Shown here piece by piece: positions 16,894 to 24,517 of a stretch of 52,177 nucleotides of DNA. How positions within the stretch are numbered: position 1 is the first letter of the stretch; each line of letters begins with the position of its first letter. This stretch comes from Microbacterium ureisolvens (GTDB lineage: Bacteria > Actinomycetota > Actinomycetes > Actinomycetales > Microbacteriaceae): assembly GCF_019511645.1 (NCBI RefSeq), contig NZ_JAEUAX010000017.1:1-52177 (forward strand). Direction: 5' to 3'. The position numbers and the translations under genes were made by a program. The notes beneath the pieces were generated by a model. It was not told the DNA's origin, ran no database searches, and was given only the letters and a program-made list of their open reading frames with translations.

Positions 16894-18264
16894 ATGCCCG
16901 CTGCCCGACGCCCGACGCAGACCGCCCCGTATCGGTGCACCGAGTGCGGCTGGACCACGCTCAAGTGGGTCGGGCGCTGCGGCGAGTGCCAGCAGTGGGG
17001 CACGGTGGTCGAGGCCGCCGAGCAGACGGGGATTCTCCGGTCGGTCACGCCGGTGTCGCCCGGAGCGGGGCGCGCTGCGCAGCCGATCACGCGCATCGAC
17101 ACGGCGGATGCCCCGCGGCGTACGACGGGCGTCGCCGAATTCGATCGCGTCCTCGGCGGCGGGCTCGTGCCCGGCGCCGCGATCCTGCTGTCGGGCGAGC
17201 CAGGGGTCGGCAAGTCCACCCTGCTGCTCGAGGTCGCCGCGCAGTCCGCGAAGGCCGGACGCCGCGTGCTCTACGCGAGCGCCGAGGAGTCGACCGCGCA
17301 GGTGAGGTTGCGCGCCGAGCGCACCGGCGCCCTCCACGAGGAGCTGTACCTCGCGAGCGAGACGGACCTCGCGACCATCCTCGGCCACGTCGACGACGTG
17401 GCGCCCGAACTTCTCATCGTCGACTCGGTGCAGACGGTGTCGTCTGCCCTGTCGGAAGGCATGGCAGGGCACCCCTCGCAGGTGCGCGAGGTCGCGGCGA
17501 CGCTCATCCGCGTCGCCAAAGAGCGCGGACTCCCGACGATCATCGTGGGTCACGTCACGAAGGACGGCTCGATCGCGGGGCCCCGCATCCTGGAGCACCT
17601 CGTCGACGTGGTGTGCCAGTTCGAGGGCGACCGGCAGACCTCCCTGCGGTTCGTGCGGGCACTCAAGAACCGCTTCGGGCCGACGGACGAAGTCGGATGC
17701 TTCGACATGACCGGTGCCGGCATCGCCGAGGTGCCCGACCCCAGCGCCCTGTTCCTCGGGCACGGCAGCACGGAGCCCGGCACCTGCGTGTCGATCGCGC
17801 TCGAAGGCCGGCGGGCGCTGCCGGTGGAGGTGCAGGCCCTCACGATCGACAGCAAGTCGGGCAACCCTCGGCGCATCGTGAACGGTGTCGATGCGGCACG
17901 GGTCGCGACCGTGCTGGCGGTGCTCGAGAAGCGGATGAAGATCAAGACCTCCGATCAAGACGTCTACGTCTCGACGGTCGGCGGCGTGCGGTTCGCCGAA
18001 CCGGCGGCCGACCTCGCGATCGCACTCGCCGTGGCCAGCGCGGTCGAGGGATGGACGATTCCTCGCCACATCGCCGTGGTCGGCGAACTGAGCCTGGCGG
18101 GCGAGGTGCGCCCGGTCACGCAGGCGGCGCAGCGCCGCACCGAAGGGGCGCGTCTCGGCTACCGAGATGTGATCGACCACCGGTCGGGATCGCTGGGCGG
18201 CGCCGTCAGTGACGTGCGGGTGCGGTCCAAGGGCCGGCCCGGGGAAGACGTCCCCGAGTTCTGA
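16894..18264 (+). CDS. radA: DNA repair protein RadA
   Basis: 456 aa. N-terminal C4 zinc finger (CTECGWTTLKWVGRCGEC), Walker A GEPGVGKST, Walker B LLIVDSVQT, the RadA-specific KNRFG motif and a C-terminal Lon-protease-like domain (GGVRFAEPAADLAIA...GELSLAGEVRPV). RecA-related ATPase that drives branch migration and processing of recombination intermediates. Standard length and motifs. Confidence 0.97.
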   Translation: MPAARRPTQTAPYRCTECGWTTLKWVGRCGECQQWGTVVEAAEQTGILRSVTPVSPGAGRAAQPITRIDTADAPRRTTGVAEFDRVLGGGLVPGAAILLSGEPGVGKSTLLLEVAAQSAKAGRRVLYASAEESTAQVRLRAERTGALHEELYLASETDLATILGHVDDVAPELLIVDSVQTVSSALSEGMAGHPSQVREVAATLIRVAKERGLPTIIVGHVTKDGSIAGPRILEHLVDVVCQFEGDRQTSLRFVRALKNRFGPTDEVGCFDMTGAGIAEVPDPSALFLGHGSTEPGTCVSIALEGRRALPVEVQALTIDSKSGNPRRIVNGVDAARVATVLAVLEKRMKIKTSDQDVYVSTVGGVRFAEPAADLAIALAVASAVEGWTIPRHIAVVGELSLAGEVRPVTQAAQRRTEGARLGYRDVIDHRSGSLGGAVSDVRVRSKGRPGEDVPEF

Positions 18265-18280
18265 GGTTCGGCCGGTCCGT

Positions 18281-18385
18281 TCAGCGGCCGCGAGGCCGGC
18301 GCCGGCGCGCGGGGTCGACGTACCCGAGCACGACGGGGATCACCAGTCCGGTCGCGCACACGATTCCGACGAGCAGGAATTCCAC
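18281..18385 (-). CDS. Possible 34-aa single-span membrane peptide
   Basis: From a GTG at 18385 this frame encodes a hydrophobic stretch (FLLVGIVCATGLVIPVVLGY) followed by a very basic tail (ARRRRPRGR) and a stop. That is a sensible small membrane protein with positive-inside topology. There is no clear ribosome-binding site and the ORF continues upstream through repeats, so it may be chance. Confidence 0.3.
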   Translation of the reverse strand: MEFLLVGIVCATGLVIPVVLGYVDPARRRRPRGR

Positions 18386-18467
18386 CCGGCGAGTCTGCCC
18401 CGTCGTCCCCGCGGACGCAAACCCCTCGCCCGGGGTGTCCGGTTCCGCCGCGGCCGCCACCGTGGGA

Positions 18468-18503
18468 CGCCACTCGGGTTTGGGGCGCCACTCGGGTTTG
18501 GGG
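18468..18503. repeat. Two tandem 18-bp repeats
   Basis: CGCCACTCGGGTTTGGGG occurs at 18468-18485 and again immediately at 18486-18503. An inverted partial copy (CGCCCCAAACCCG) lies at about 18555-18567, with a strong hairpin between. Intergenic repeat structure downstream of radA. Confidence 0.75.
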
Positions 18504-18514
18504 CGCATGCGTGT

Positions 18515-18545
18515 CATTCGGGGCGCGCCGGACGCGCCCCGAATG
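18515..18545. terminator. 13-bp perfect hairpin after radA
   Basis: CATTCGGGGCGCG (18515-18527) and CGCGCCCCGAATG (18533-18545) form a perfect stem with a CCGGA loop between radA (plus) and the SseB-like gene (minus). No U-tract. Confidence 0.55.
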
Positions 18546-18595
18546 GCAGCGACGCGCCCCAAACCCGGGAAGGTCCGCCGGGTCGAGGGCTGCCG

Positions 18596-19006
18596 TCAGG
18601 CGTCGAGCGCGGCGATGAGGTCGGACGGTGACGCCTGCAGCGGATGAGGACCGGCGATATCGAAGAAGACCGTGGTGATCTCGTCCTCGTGCGCACCGAG
18701 GAAGGCGCGCAGCCAGGCCGGCGACTGCAGCGCTACGCCCGGCGGCAGCGTCTCGGGCTTGTGCGCGGCATCGCTGAAGAGCAGCAGGGCGACGTCGCCG
18801 GTCTTCGCGTCGCGGTAGGTCCACACCTCGCCGACGTCGAGGGGGTTGTCGCGGTGGCCGGGTCGCATCAGCGGCACGACGGTCGGACCGTGCCTGAGCG
18901 CGAAGGCGACCGCGGCCATGTCCTGCGTCTGGAGCGCGTCGCCGAGCTGCGTGTTGCGGAACTCGAGCGGTTCCTTCGCTTTCTTCACACGCTTCTTGCC
19001 TGCCAC
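18596..19006 (-). CDS. SseB-like domain protein
   Basis: 136 aa from GTG 19006; a longer frame upstream runs through the GntR gene and is a shadow. Basic start (AGKKRVKKAKE), then a small alpha/beta domain with GDVALLLFSDAA...WLRAF and a conserved C-terminal HPLQASPSDLIAALD segment. This resembles the SseB N-terminal domain, whose role in actinobacteria is unknown. The start is preceded by TACGCT with a 6-nt gap (leaderless). No membrane segment. Confidence 0.6.
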   Translation of the reverse strand: MAGKKRVKKAKEPLEFRNTQLGDALQTQDMAAVAFALRHGPTVVPLMRPGHRDNPLDVGEVWTYRDAKTGDVALLLFSDAAHKPETLPPGVALQSPAWLRAFLGAHEDEITTVFFDIAGPHPLQASPSDLIAALDA

Positions 19007-19012
19007 CCGTCC

Positions 19013-19018
19013 AGCGTA
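19013..19018 (-). promoter_or_regulatory. -10 box of a leaderless promoter (SseB-like gene)
   Basis: TACGCT on the minus strand, 6 nt before GTG 19006. The 18 nt from the box through the start, TACGCTGGACGGGTGGCA, are identical to those at 27594-27577. Confidence 0.6.
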
Positions 19019-19050
19019 ATCGCCCGCAGAACGAGGACGCGGCGGGATCG

Positions 19051-19767
19051 TCAGGCGAGGAAGCCGCGCAGCAGGGCCTCCGAACCGGCGAGGTGTTCGA
19101 GGATGGCGGCTTCCGCAGCATCCGGTCGCCCCGCGAGGATCGCGGTCACGATGCGCTCGTGCTGAAGATTGGAGTGCTCGATGTTGCGCGGCAGCAGGGG
19201 GAACGTGTCGAGCCACTCGTTCACGCGCGCACGGTTCTCGGCGGCGAGCGCGACGAGCGACGGGATGCCGGCGAGCTCGGCGATCGTCAGGTGCAGCAGC
19301 GTGTCGAGCCGCCGGTAGTCCGATGCGGACGCCTCGGCCACGACCTCGTACCGCGCCCACAGCTCGTCGCGGGCAGCGGCGTCGAGCGTGCGACCGGCGG
19401 CGGCGCGGGCCGCGCCCGCCTCGAGCACGCGGCGAAGGCCGAGGACGTCTTCGAGCTCGGCCGGGGTGACGTCGCGCGGATGCGGCGGCTGCGGCAGCGG
19501 ATCCGCGACGAAGGTGCCGCCGTACCGGCCGCGGCGGCGCACGAGGTAGCCGGTGTCGGCGAGCTCGCGGATCGCCTCGCGCACGGTGTCGCGACTTACG
19601 GCGTAGAGGACCGCGAGCTCTCGTTCCGACGGGAGAGACTCCCCCGGCGCGACGACGCCGAGCCGGATCGTCTGCACCAGGCGGGCGACCGTGTCTTCGA
19701 GCGCGTTGCCCTCGCGCACCGGCCGATACACGGCCTTGCGCACCTCCTGCAGCGGGGAGTCCGTCAT
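19051..19767 (-). CDS. GntR/FadR-family transcriptional regulator
   Basis: 238 aa from ATG 19767. N-terminal winged helix (LPSERELAVLYAVSRDTVREAIRELADTGYLVRRRG) and a C-terminal all-helical FCD domain with metal/ligand residues (DYRRLDTLLHLTIAELAG..., EHERIV-like NLQHERIVTAI). Such regulators usually sense a carboxylic acid made by the pathway next door. It lies downstream of the SDR gene in the same orientation, behind a strong hairpin, so it is the likely regulator of the amine cluster (inference). Confidence 0.88.
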   Translation of the reverse strand: MTDSPLQEVRKAVYRPVREGNALEDTVARLVQTIRLGVVAPGESLPSERELAVLYAVSRDTVREAIRELADTGYLVRRRGRYGGTFVADPLPQPPHPRDVTPAELEDVLGLRRVLEAGAARAAAGRTLDAAARDELWARYEVVAEASASDYRRLDTLLHLTIAELAGIPSLVALAAENRARVNEWLDTFPLLPRNIEHSNLQHERIVTAILAGRPDAAEAAILEHLAGSEALLRGFLA

Positions 19768-19811
19768 GACTGAGCCGCGCGATCTGGCTCCTGGCCCAGG
19801 CTGCACGACGG

Positions 19812-19837
19812 CGCACCCCCGCAAGCGCGGGGGTGCG
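19812..19837 (-). terminator. 11-bp hairpin behind the amine catabolism operon
   Basis: CGCACCCCCGC (19812-19822) and GCGGGGGTGCG (19827-19837) form a perfect stem with an AAGC loop between the SDR gene and the downstream regulator. Confidence 0.6.
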
Positions 19838-19858
19838 GCATCCACCCCCGTCGTTCTG

Positions 19859-19870
19859 CCTGAATTGCGA
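19859..19870. repeat. Copy of the CCTGAATTGCGA intergenic word
   Basis: CCTGAATTGCGA here is identical to 49139-49150, where it is one arm of an inverted repeat. Both copies are intergenic. Confidence 0.4.
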
Positions 19871-19883
19871 GCATGGCGAGACC

Positions 19884-20657
19884 TTACAGCGGCGTGACGT
19901 AGGCGTTGGTGATGCCGCCGTCCACGACGAACGCGGTGGCGGTGATGAACGACGCGTCGTCCGAGGCGAGGAAGGCGACCGCGGCGGCGAGTTCCTCGGG
20001 CTCGGCGAAGCGGCCCATCGGCACGTGGACGAGCCGACGCTGCGCCCGCTCCGGGTCCTTCGCGAAGAGCTCCTGCAGAAGCGGCGTGTTGACCGGCCCC
20101 GGACAGAGCGCGTTCACCCGAATGCCCTGTCGCGCGAACTGCACGCCGAGCTCGCGGGTCATCGCGAGCACGCCCCCCTTCGACGCTGTGTAGGAGATCT
20201 GCGAGGTCGCCGAGCCGAGCAGCGCCACGAACGACGCCGTGTTGATGATCGAGCCCCTGCCGGCCGGAACCATGTGGCGCAGCGCCGCGCGCGAGCACAG
20301 GTAGACGCTCTTCAGGTTGACATCCTGCACGCGATCCCACGCGGGCAGCTCCGTCGTCTCGATCGAGTCGTCGTCGGCGGGTGAGATGCCGGCGTTGTTG
20401 AACGCGATGTCCACACTCCCCAGATCGCCCGCGACCGAGTCGAACAGCATATTGACGGATGCCTCGTCCGCGACGTCCACCGGACGGAACAGGCCGTCCA
20501 CCTCGGCGGCGGCACGCTCGCCGGCGGCGGGGTCGAGGTCGGCGATGACGACGCGCGCGCCCTCGGCCGCGAAGCGCCGAGCGGTCGCCAGGCCGATCCC
20601 GGAGGCGCCACCGGTGATGACGGCCACCCGGTCCTTGAGTCGCTGGGTCAGATCCAT
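19884..20657 (-). CDS. SDR-family oxidoreductase (candidate alcohol dehydrogenase of the amine pathway)
   Basis: 257 aa. Classical short-chain dehydrogenase: TGGASGIG (cofactor loop), NNAG, a Ser in NTASF and the catalytic YTASK. The Asp after strand 2 (VIADLD) indicates NAD(H) preference. Start preceded by AGAGGAAC. It is the last enzyme gene after the ligase, hydrolase and aldehyde dehydrogenase genes. In that setting it would oxidise the alcohol of a gamma-glutamylated amino alcohol to the aldehyde. The position of this gene, where putrescine clusters carry a flavin oxidase, is the main hint to substrate (inference). Confidence 0.88.
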   Translation of the reverse strand: MDLTQRLKDRVAVITGGASGIGLATARRFAAEGARVVIADLDPAAGERAAAEVDGLFRPVDVADEASVNMLFDSVAGDLGSVDIAFNNAGISPADDDSIETTELPAWDRVQDVNLKSVYLCSRAALRHMVPAGRGSIINTASFVALLGSATSQISYTASKGGVLAMTRELGVQFARQGIRVNALCPGPVNTPLLQELFAKDPERAQRRLVHVPMGRFAEPEELAAAVAFLASDDASFITATAFVVDGGITNAYVTPL

Positions 20658-20763
20658 GCTGTTCCTCTTCCCTTCCGTTTCTGCCGTGCGAAGTCCGGAC
20701 TTCGCCGGGTTCCGCGCCCCGAACCCCGCGAGATCCGGACATCGCCACCGTCGTGGGGGCCGG

Positions 20764-22128
20764 TCACGAGGCGTCCGTCGCGAAGAAGACGTTCTTGGTC
20801 TCGGTGAAGTGCTCGGCGGCGTCGGGACCGAGCTCGCGGCCGAGACCCGAGGCCTTCATGCCGCCGAAGGGGGTCCAATACCGCACCGAGGAGTGCGAGT
20901 TGACCGACAGCACGCCGCTCTTCACACCCCGCGAGACGCGCACGGCGCGGCCGAGGTTCTCGGTCCAGATGGAGCCCGCCAGCCCGTAGATCGTGTCGTT
21001 CGCCAGCTGGATCGCGTCGGCCTCGTCGTCGAAGGGCAGGACGGCGACCACGGGCCCGAAGACCTCTTCCCGCGCAAGCCGGTCGCCCCGATCGGCCAGG
21101 ACCACGGTCGGGGCGAACCAGAACCCGTCGCCGGAGGGGGCCGAGCCGCGGAAGGCCACGTTCGCGCCGTCGAGGAACCCTTCGACACTGGACCGATGGG
21201 AGGCCGAGATCAACGGCCCCATCTCCGTCCCCTCGTCCGCAGGATCTCCGACCCGCCAGGACTGCACCGCCGGCTCGAGCAGTTCGAGGAAGCGGTCGTA
21301 GGCCGACCGCTCGACGAGGATGCGGCTGCGGGCGCAGCAGTCCTGCCCCGCGTTGTCGAACACGGCGCCGGGTGCCGAGGCCGCGGCCTTCTCGAGGTCG
21401 GCGTCGGCGAACACGATGTTGGCGCTCTTGCCGCCGAGCTCCAGGGTCACGGGCTTCAGCTCGCGCGCACATCCGGCCGCGACATCCGTCCCCACCGACG
21501 TCGAGCCCGTGAAGACGACCTTGCGCACGTCGGGATGCGAGACGAAGCGCTGCCCGACCACCGAGCCCGAGCCCGTCACGACTTCGAACAGCCCCTCGGG
21601 CAGTCCCGCGTGAAGCGCCAGCTCCCCCAGGCGCAGCGCCGTCAAGGGCGTGAGCTCCGCCGGTTTCAGCACGACCGCATTGCCGGCGGCGAGCGCCGGC
21701 GCGAAGCCCCACGACGCGATCGTCATCGGGAAGTTCCAGGGCACGATGATCCCGACCACGCCGTACGGCTCGTGGAAGGTCACGTCGAGACCACCCGCGA
21801 CCGGGATCTGCTGTCCCGAGAGCCTCTCGGGCGCACCCGCGTAGAAGTTCAGCACCTGCGCGACGTGCGACGCCTCCCAGCGTGCCGAGCCGATCGGGTG
21901 CCCCGAGTTCAGCACCTCCAGTTGCGCCAGCTCCTCCACGTGGGCCTCGACGACGCGCGCGAACGACCGCAGCGCGTCGGCGCGCGCGACCGGCGGCAGT
22001 GCCGCCCACGAACGCTGTGCGACGACCGCGCGGGAGATCGCAGCATCCGTGTCGTCCACGCTCGCCCGTGGGATCTCGCGGATCGGCAGCGCGGTCGCCG
22101 GGTTGATGACGGTGAACACGGCGCTCAT
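20764..22128 (-). CDS. Aldehyde dehydrogenase
   Basis: 454 aa from ATG 22128, where an AGGA lies upstream; a longer frame to 22194 was rejected. Motifs: PWNFPMTIASWGFAPALAAGN, the cofactor stretch TGSTSVG, catalytic Glu in ELGGKSANIVF and catalytic Cys in NAGQDCCARSR. NAD(P)-dependent oxidation of an aldehyde to an acid. Close to the gamma-glutamyl-aminobutyraldehyde dehydrogenase group by context: it sits between the SDR and the gamma-glutamyl hydrolase. Confidence 0.92.
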   Translation of the reverse strand: MSAVFTVINPATALPIREIPRASVDDTDAAISRAVVAQRSWAALPPVARADALRSFARVVEAHVEELAQLEVLNSGHPIGSARWEASHVAQVLNFYAGAPERLSGQQIPVAGGLDVTFHEPYGVVGIIVPWNFPMTIASWGFAPALAAGNAVVLKPAELTPLTALRLGELALHAGLPEGLFEVVTGSGSVVGQRFVSHPDVRKVVFTGSTSVGTDVAAGCARELKPVTLELGGKSANIVFADADLEKAAASAPGAVFDNAGQDCCARSRILVERSAYDRFLELLEPAVQSWRVGDPADEGTEMGPLISASHRSSVEGFLDGANVAFRGSAPSGDGFWFAPTVVLADRGDRLAREEVFGPVVAVLPFDDEADAIQLANDTIYGLAGSIWTENLGRAVRVSRGVKSGVLSVNSHSSVRYWTPFGGMKASGLGRELGPDAAEHFTETKNVFFATDAS

Positions 22129-22231
22129 GCGCGTCCTGCTTTCTCGCCGTTGTGTCTCGATTCGGGCCGCACCAGCGACCGGGAGCGGCCGCAAGCGGGA
22201 CGAGCTCGCCGTTGGAGGAGGCCTGACGCTC

Positions 22232-22993
22232 TCACGCGGTCACCTCCTGACCGCTCGAGCGGGACGCGAACACGGATGCCTCGGCCACGAGCCCTGCGAA
22301 CAGGCGGCGATCCTCGCGGTTCTCCTCGGGGTGCCACTGGACGCCGACGACGTATCCCTCACCCTCGGACTCGAACGCCTGCACCAGCCCGTCGTCGGTG
22401 CGCGCGGTCGCCACGAGTCCCGCCCCGAGCCGGTCGATGCCCTGGTGGTGGTAGCTGTGCACCTCGAGGCTGCCGGCACCGACGAGCTCGGCCAGCCGGG
22501 AGCCCTCGTCGACCGTGACCTCGTTGGTCGCGAACACGCCGCCGCCGACGCGATACCGCTCGGTGCCGAGCGCCTCGGGCAGGTGCTGATGGAGCGTGCC
22601 GCCGCGCGAGACGTTGACGAGCTGGAGCCCGCGGCAGATCGCCAGCACCGGCGTCCGTCGCCTCTCCGCACCCCGGAAGAGGGCGAGCTCCCAGGCATCG
22701 CGGTCGGGACGCGCAGGATCGGTGAGCGGATGCCGCTGTGCGCCGTACAGCGACGGCTCGACGTCCACCCCTCCGGTGAGGATGAGTCCGTCGAGCCCGT
22801 CGAGCACGGCATCCGCCGCCGCCTGGGGCTCAGGCTGCGGCGGCAGCAGGACGGCGACGCCGCCCGAGGTGGTCACCGAGTCGAAGTACTGCTGCGGCAG
22901 GAAGGCCGCGGGGACGTCCCAGACTCCCTGCCTCGCCTGCTCGAGATACGTCGTCAGGCCGATGACGGGCTTCCTAGAGGCGTTCGAAGCCAC
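22232..22993 (-). CDS. Gamma-glutamyl hydrolase, class I glutamine amidotransferase type (PuuD-like)
   Basis: 253 aa from GTG 22993, overlapping the ligase end by 20 nt. Peptidase C26 family: start PVIGLTTYLEQ, GVDVEPSLYG, catalytic Cys in AICRGLQLVNV, and the His/Glu pair in VGVQWHPEE. These enzymes remove glutamate from gamma-glutamyl amides such as gamma-glutamyl-GABA. Here it would release the free amino acid at the end of the pathway. Confidence 0.9.
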   Translation of the reverse strand: MASNASRKPVIGLTTYLEQARQGVWDVPAAFLPQQYFDSVTTSGGVAVLLPPQPEPQAAADAVLDGLDGLILTGGVDVEPSLYGAQRHPLTDPARPDRDAWELALFRGAERRRTPVLAICRGLQLVNVSRGGTLHQHLPEALGTERYRVGGGVFATNEVTVDEGSRLAELVGAGSLEVHSYHHQGIDRLGAGLVATARTDDGLVQAFESEGEGYVVGVQWHPEENREDRRLFAGLVAEASVFASRSSGQEVTA

Positions 22994-24329
22994 GGACCCT
23001 CTCCCAGTCGGTCACGGCGGCGTCGTAGGCCTCGACCTCGATGCGCGCCTGGTTCAGGTAGTGGTCGACCATGTCCTCGCCGAACGCCGCGCGGGCGATC
23101 GCCGACTCGTCGAACAGCCGCGCCGCCTCGCGCAGCGTCGTCGGCAGGTGGTCGACGCCGGCGGTGTAGGCATTGCCCTCGAGACGGTCTGGCAGCGGCA
23201 ATTCGTGCTCGATGCCGTGCAGGCCTCCCGCGATGATCGCGGCGATGCCGAGGTACGGGTTGACGTCGCCGCCGGGCACCCGATTCTCGACCCGGAGCGA
23301 CGAGCCGTGGCCGATGACGCGCAACGCGCATGTGCGGTTGTCGAGACCCCACGCGATGCCGGTCGGGGCGAACGAGCCCTTGGCGAACCGCTTGTAGGAG
23401 TTGATGTTGGGGGCGTAGAGCAGCGTGAACTCGCGCAGCGTGGCCAGGATTCCGGCGATCCAGTGCTCCATGAGCGGGCTGAACCCGTGCTCGCCCTCAC
23501 CCGCCATCACCGGGTCGCCCGTCGCCGAGCGCACCGACAGGTGGATGTGACAGCTGTTGCCCTCGCGCTCATTGAACTTCGCCATGAAGGTCAGCGACTT
23601 GCCGTGTTGCTCGGCGATGGCCTTCGCGCCGTTCTTGTAGATCGCGTGCTGATCGGCGGTCTCCTGCGCTTCCGCGTAGCGGAACGCGATCTCCTGCTGA
23701 CCGAGGTTGCACTCGCCCTTGACGCCCTCGGTGTACAGCCCGGCCCTGTCCATCGACAGGCGGATGTCGCGCAGCAGCGGCTCCAGGCGGCCCGAGGCCA
23801 GGAGGTCGTAATCGACGTTGTAGTCGGTCGACGGCGTGAGGTCGCGGTAGCCCTTGGCCCAGGCATCCCGGTACGTGTCGTCGAAGACGATGAATTCGAG
23901 CTCGGTTCCCGAGAAGGCGACCAGGCCGCGGTCCGCGAGGCGCTGACGCTGGCGGTCCAGGATGGCGCGGGGCGACTGCACGACGGGCTCGCCACCCTCC
24001 CACGTGAGGTCGGCCATGACGAGCGCCGATCCGGGAAGCCACGGGATGCACCGGAGGGTGGAGACGTCGGGTCGCAGCATCATGTCGCCGTAGCCGGTCT
24101 CCCAGCTCGACATCGCGTAGCCGTCGACCGTATTCATGTCGACGTCGACCGAGAGCAGGTAGTTGCAGGCCTCGGCACCGTGCGGCAGCACCTCCTCCTG
24201 GAAGAGCCGCGCAGAGACCCGTTTGCCGACCAGGCGCCCCTGCGCATCGGCGAAGGCGACGACCACGGTGTCGATGTCACCCGCGGCGATCCCGGCGTTC
24301 AACTGCTCGACCGTGAGGTTGCCCGGCAT
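22974..24329 (-). CDS. Glutamine-synthetase-like gamma-glutamyl amine ligase (GlnA3/GlnA4/PuuA type)
   Basis: 451 aa, shorter than housekeeping GlnA. ATG 24329 follows AGGAGG. GS beta-grasp start, catalytic-domain motifs SGTELEFIVF, GECNLGQQEIAFRYAEA (Glu metal ligands), NSCHIHLS and the C-terminal RVENRVPGGDVNPYL. The adenylylation loop of true GlnA is not recognisable. Family members join glutamate to polyamines, ethanolamine or other amines with ATP. First gene of the minus-strand catabolic operon and divergent from the permease, so it probably makes the first committed step after uptake. Confidence 0.9.
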   Translation of the reverse strand: MPGNLTVEQLNAGIAAGDIDTVVVAFADAQGRLVGKRVSARLFQEEVLPHGAEACNYLLSVDVDMNTVDGYAMSSWETGYGDMMLRPDVSTLRCIPWLPGSALVMADLTWEGGEPVVQSPRAILDRQRQRLADRGLVAFSGTELEFIVFDDTYRDAWAKGYRDLTPSTDYNVDYDLLASGRLEPLLRDIRLSMDRAGLYTEGVKGECNLGQQEIAFRYAEAQETADQHAIYKNGAKAIAEQHGKSLTFMAKFNEREGNSCHIHLSVRSATGDPVMAGEGEHGFSPLMEHWIAGILATLREFTLLYAPNINSYKRFAKGSFAPTGIAWGLDNRTCALRVIGHGSSLRVENRVPGGDVNPYLGIAAIIAGGLHGIEHELPLPDRLEGNAYTAGVDHLPTTLREAARLFDESAIARAAFGEDMVDHYLNQARIEVEAYDAAVTDWERVRGFERL

Positions 24330-24517
24330 CCGTTCCTCCTGCGGTGTCGACGTGCGACGAGACTCCTGAGCGCGGTCCTCCGGACCGCGTTCACCCGCAC
24401 ACTCTAACCAAAATCCGTTTCAAAGGTAGACACAGCCGACCATTAGGCGCCACAATCGGCGAAAAGCGCATGAGCGCGACCCGAGCGCACCTTCCTTCGC
24501 GAATCCTTGGAGAGCCG
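24330..24517. promoter_or_regulatory. Divergent control region of the amine cluster
   Basis: About 190 bp between the ligase and the permease. It holds an AT-richer core (24405-24445, containing AACCAAAATCC and TTTCAAAGG) that stands out from the GC-rich surroundings. Both promoters and the operator of the FadR-type regulator probably lie here. I could not assign clean -35/-10 boxes or a TGGT-type operator. Confidence 0.4.

Noticed and set aside
18468..18503. Tandem 18-mers as a CRISPR array
   Set aside because: Repeats are directly adjacent with no spacers and no cas genes are present.
18596..19816. 406-aa frame reading from the GntR region into the SseB-like gene as one protein
   Set aside because: The first two thirds are out of frame with the well-supported GntR gene and Arg-rich; the GTG at 19006 has its own -10 box.
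20764..24329. Plain putrescine (Puu) pathway
   Set aside because: No PuuB-type flavin oxidase is present, an SDR takes its place and the permease resembles the ethanolamine type; kept as an alternative only.
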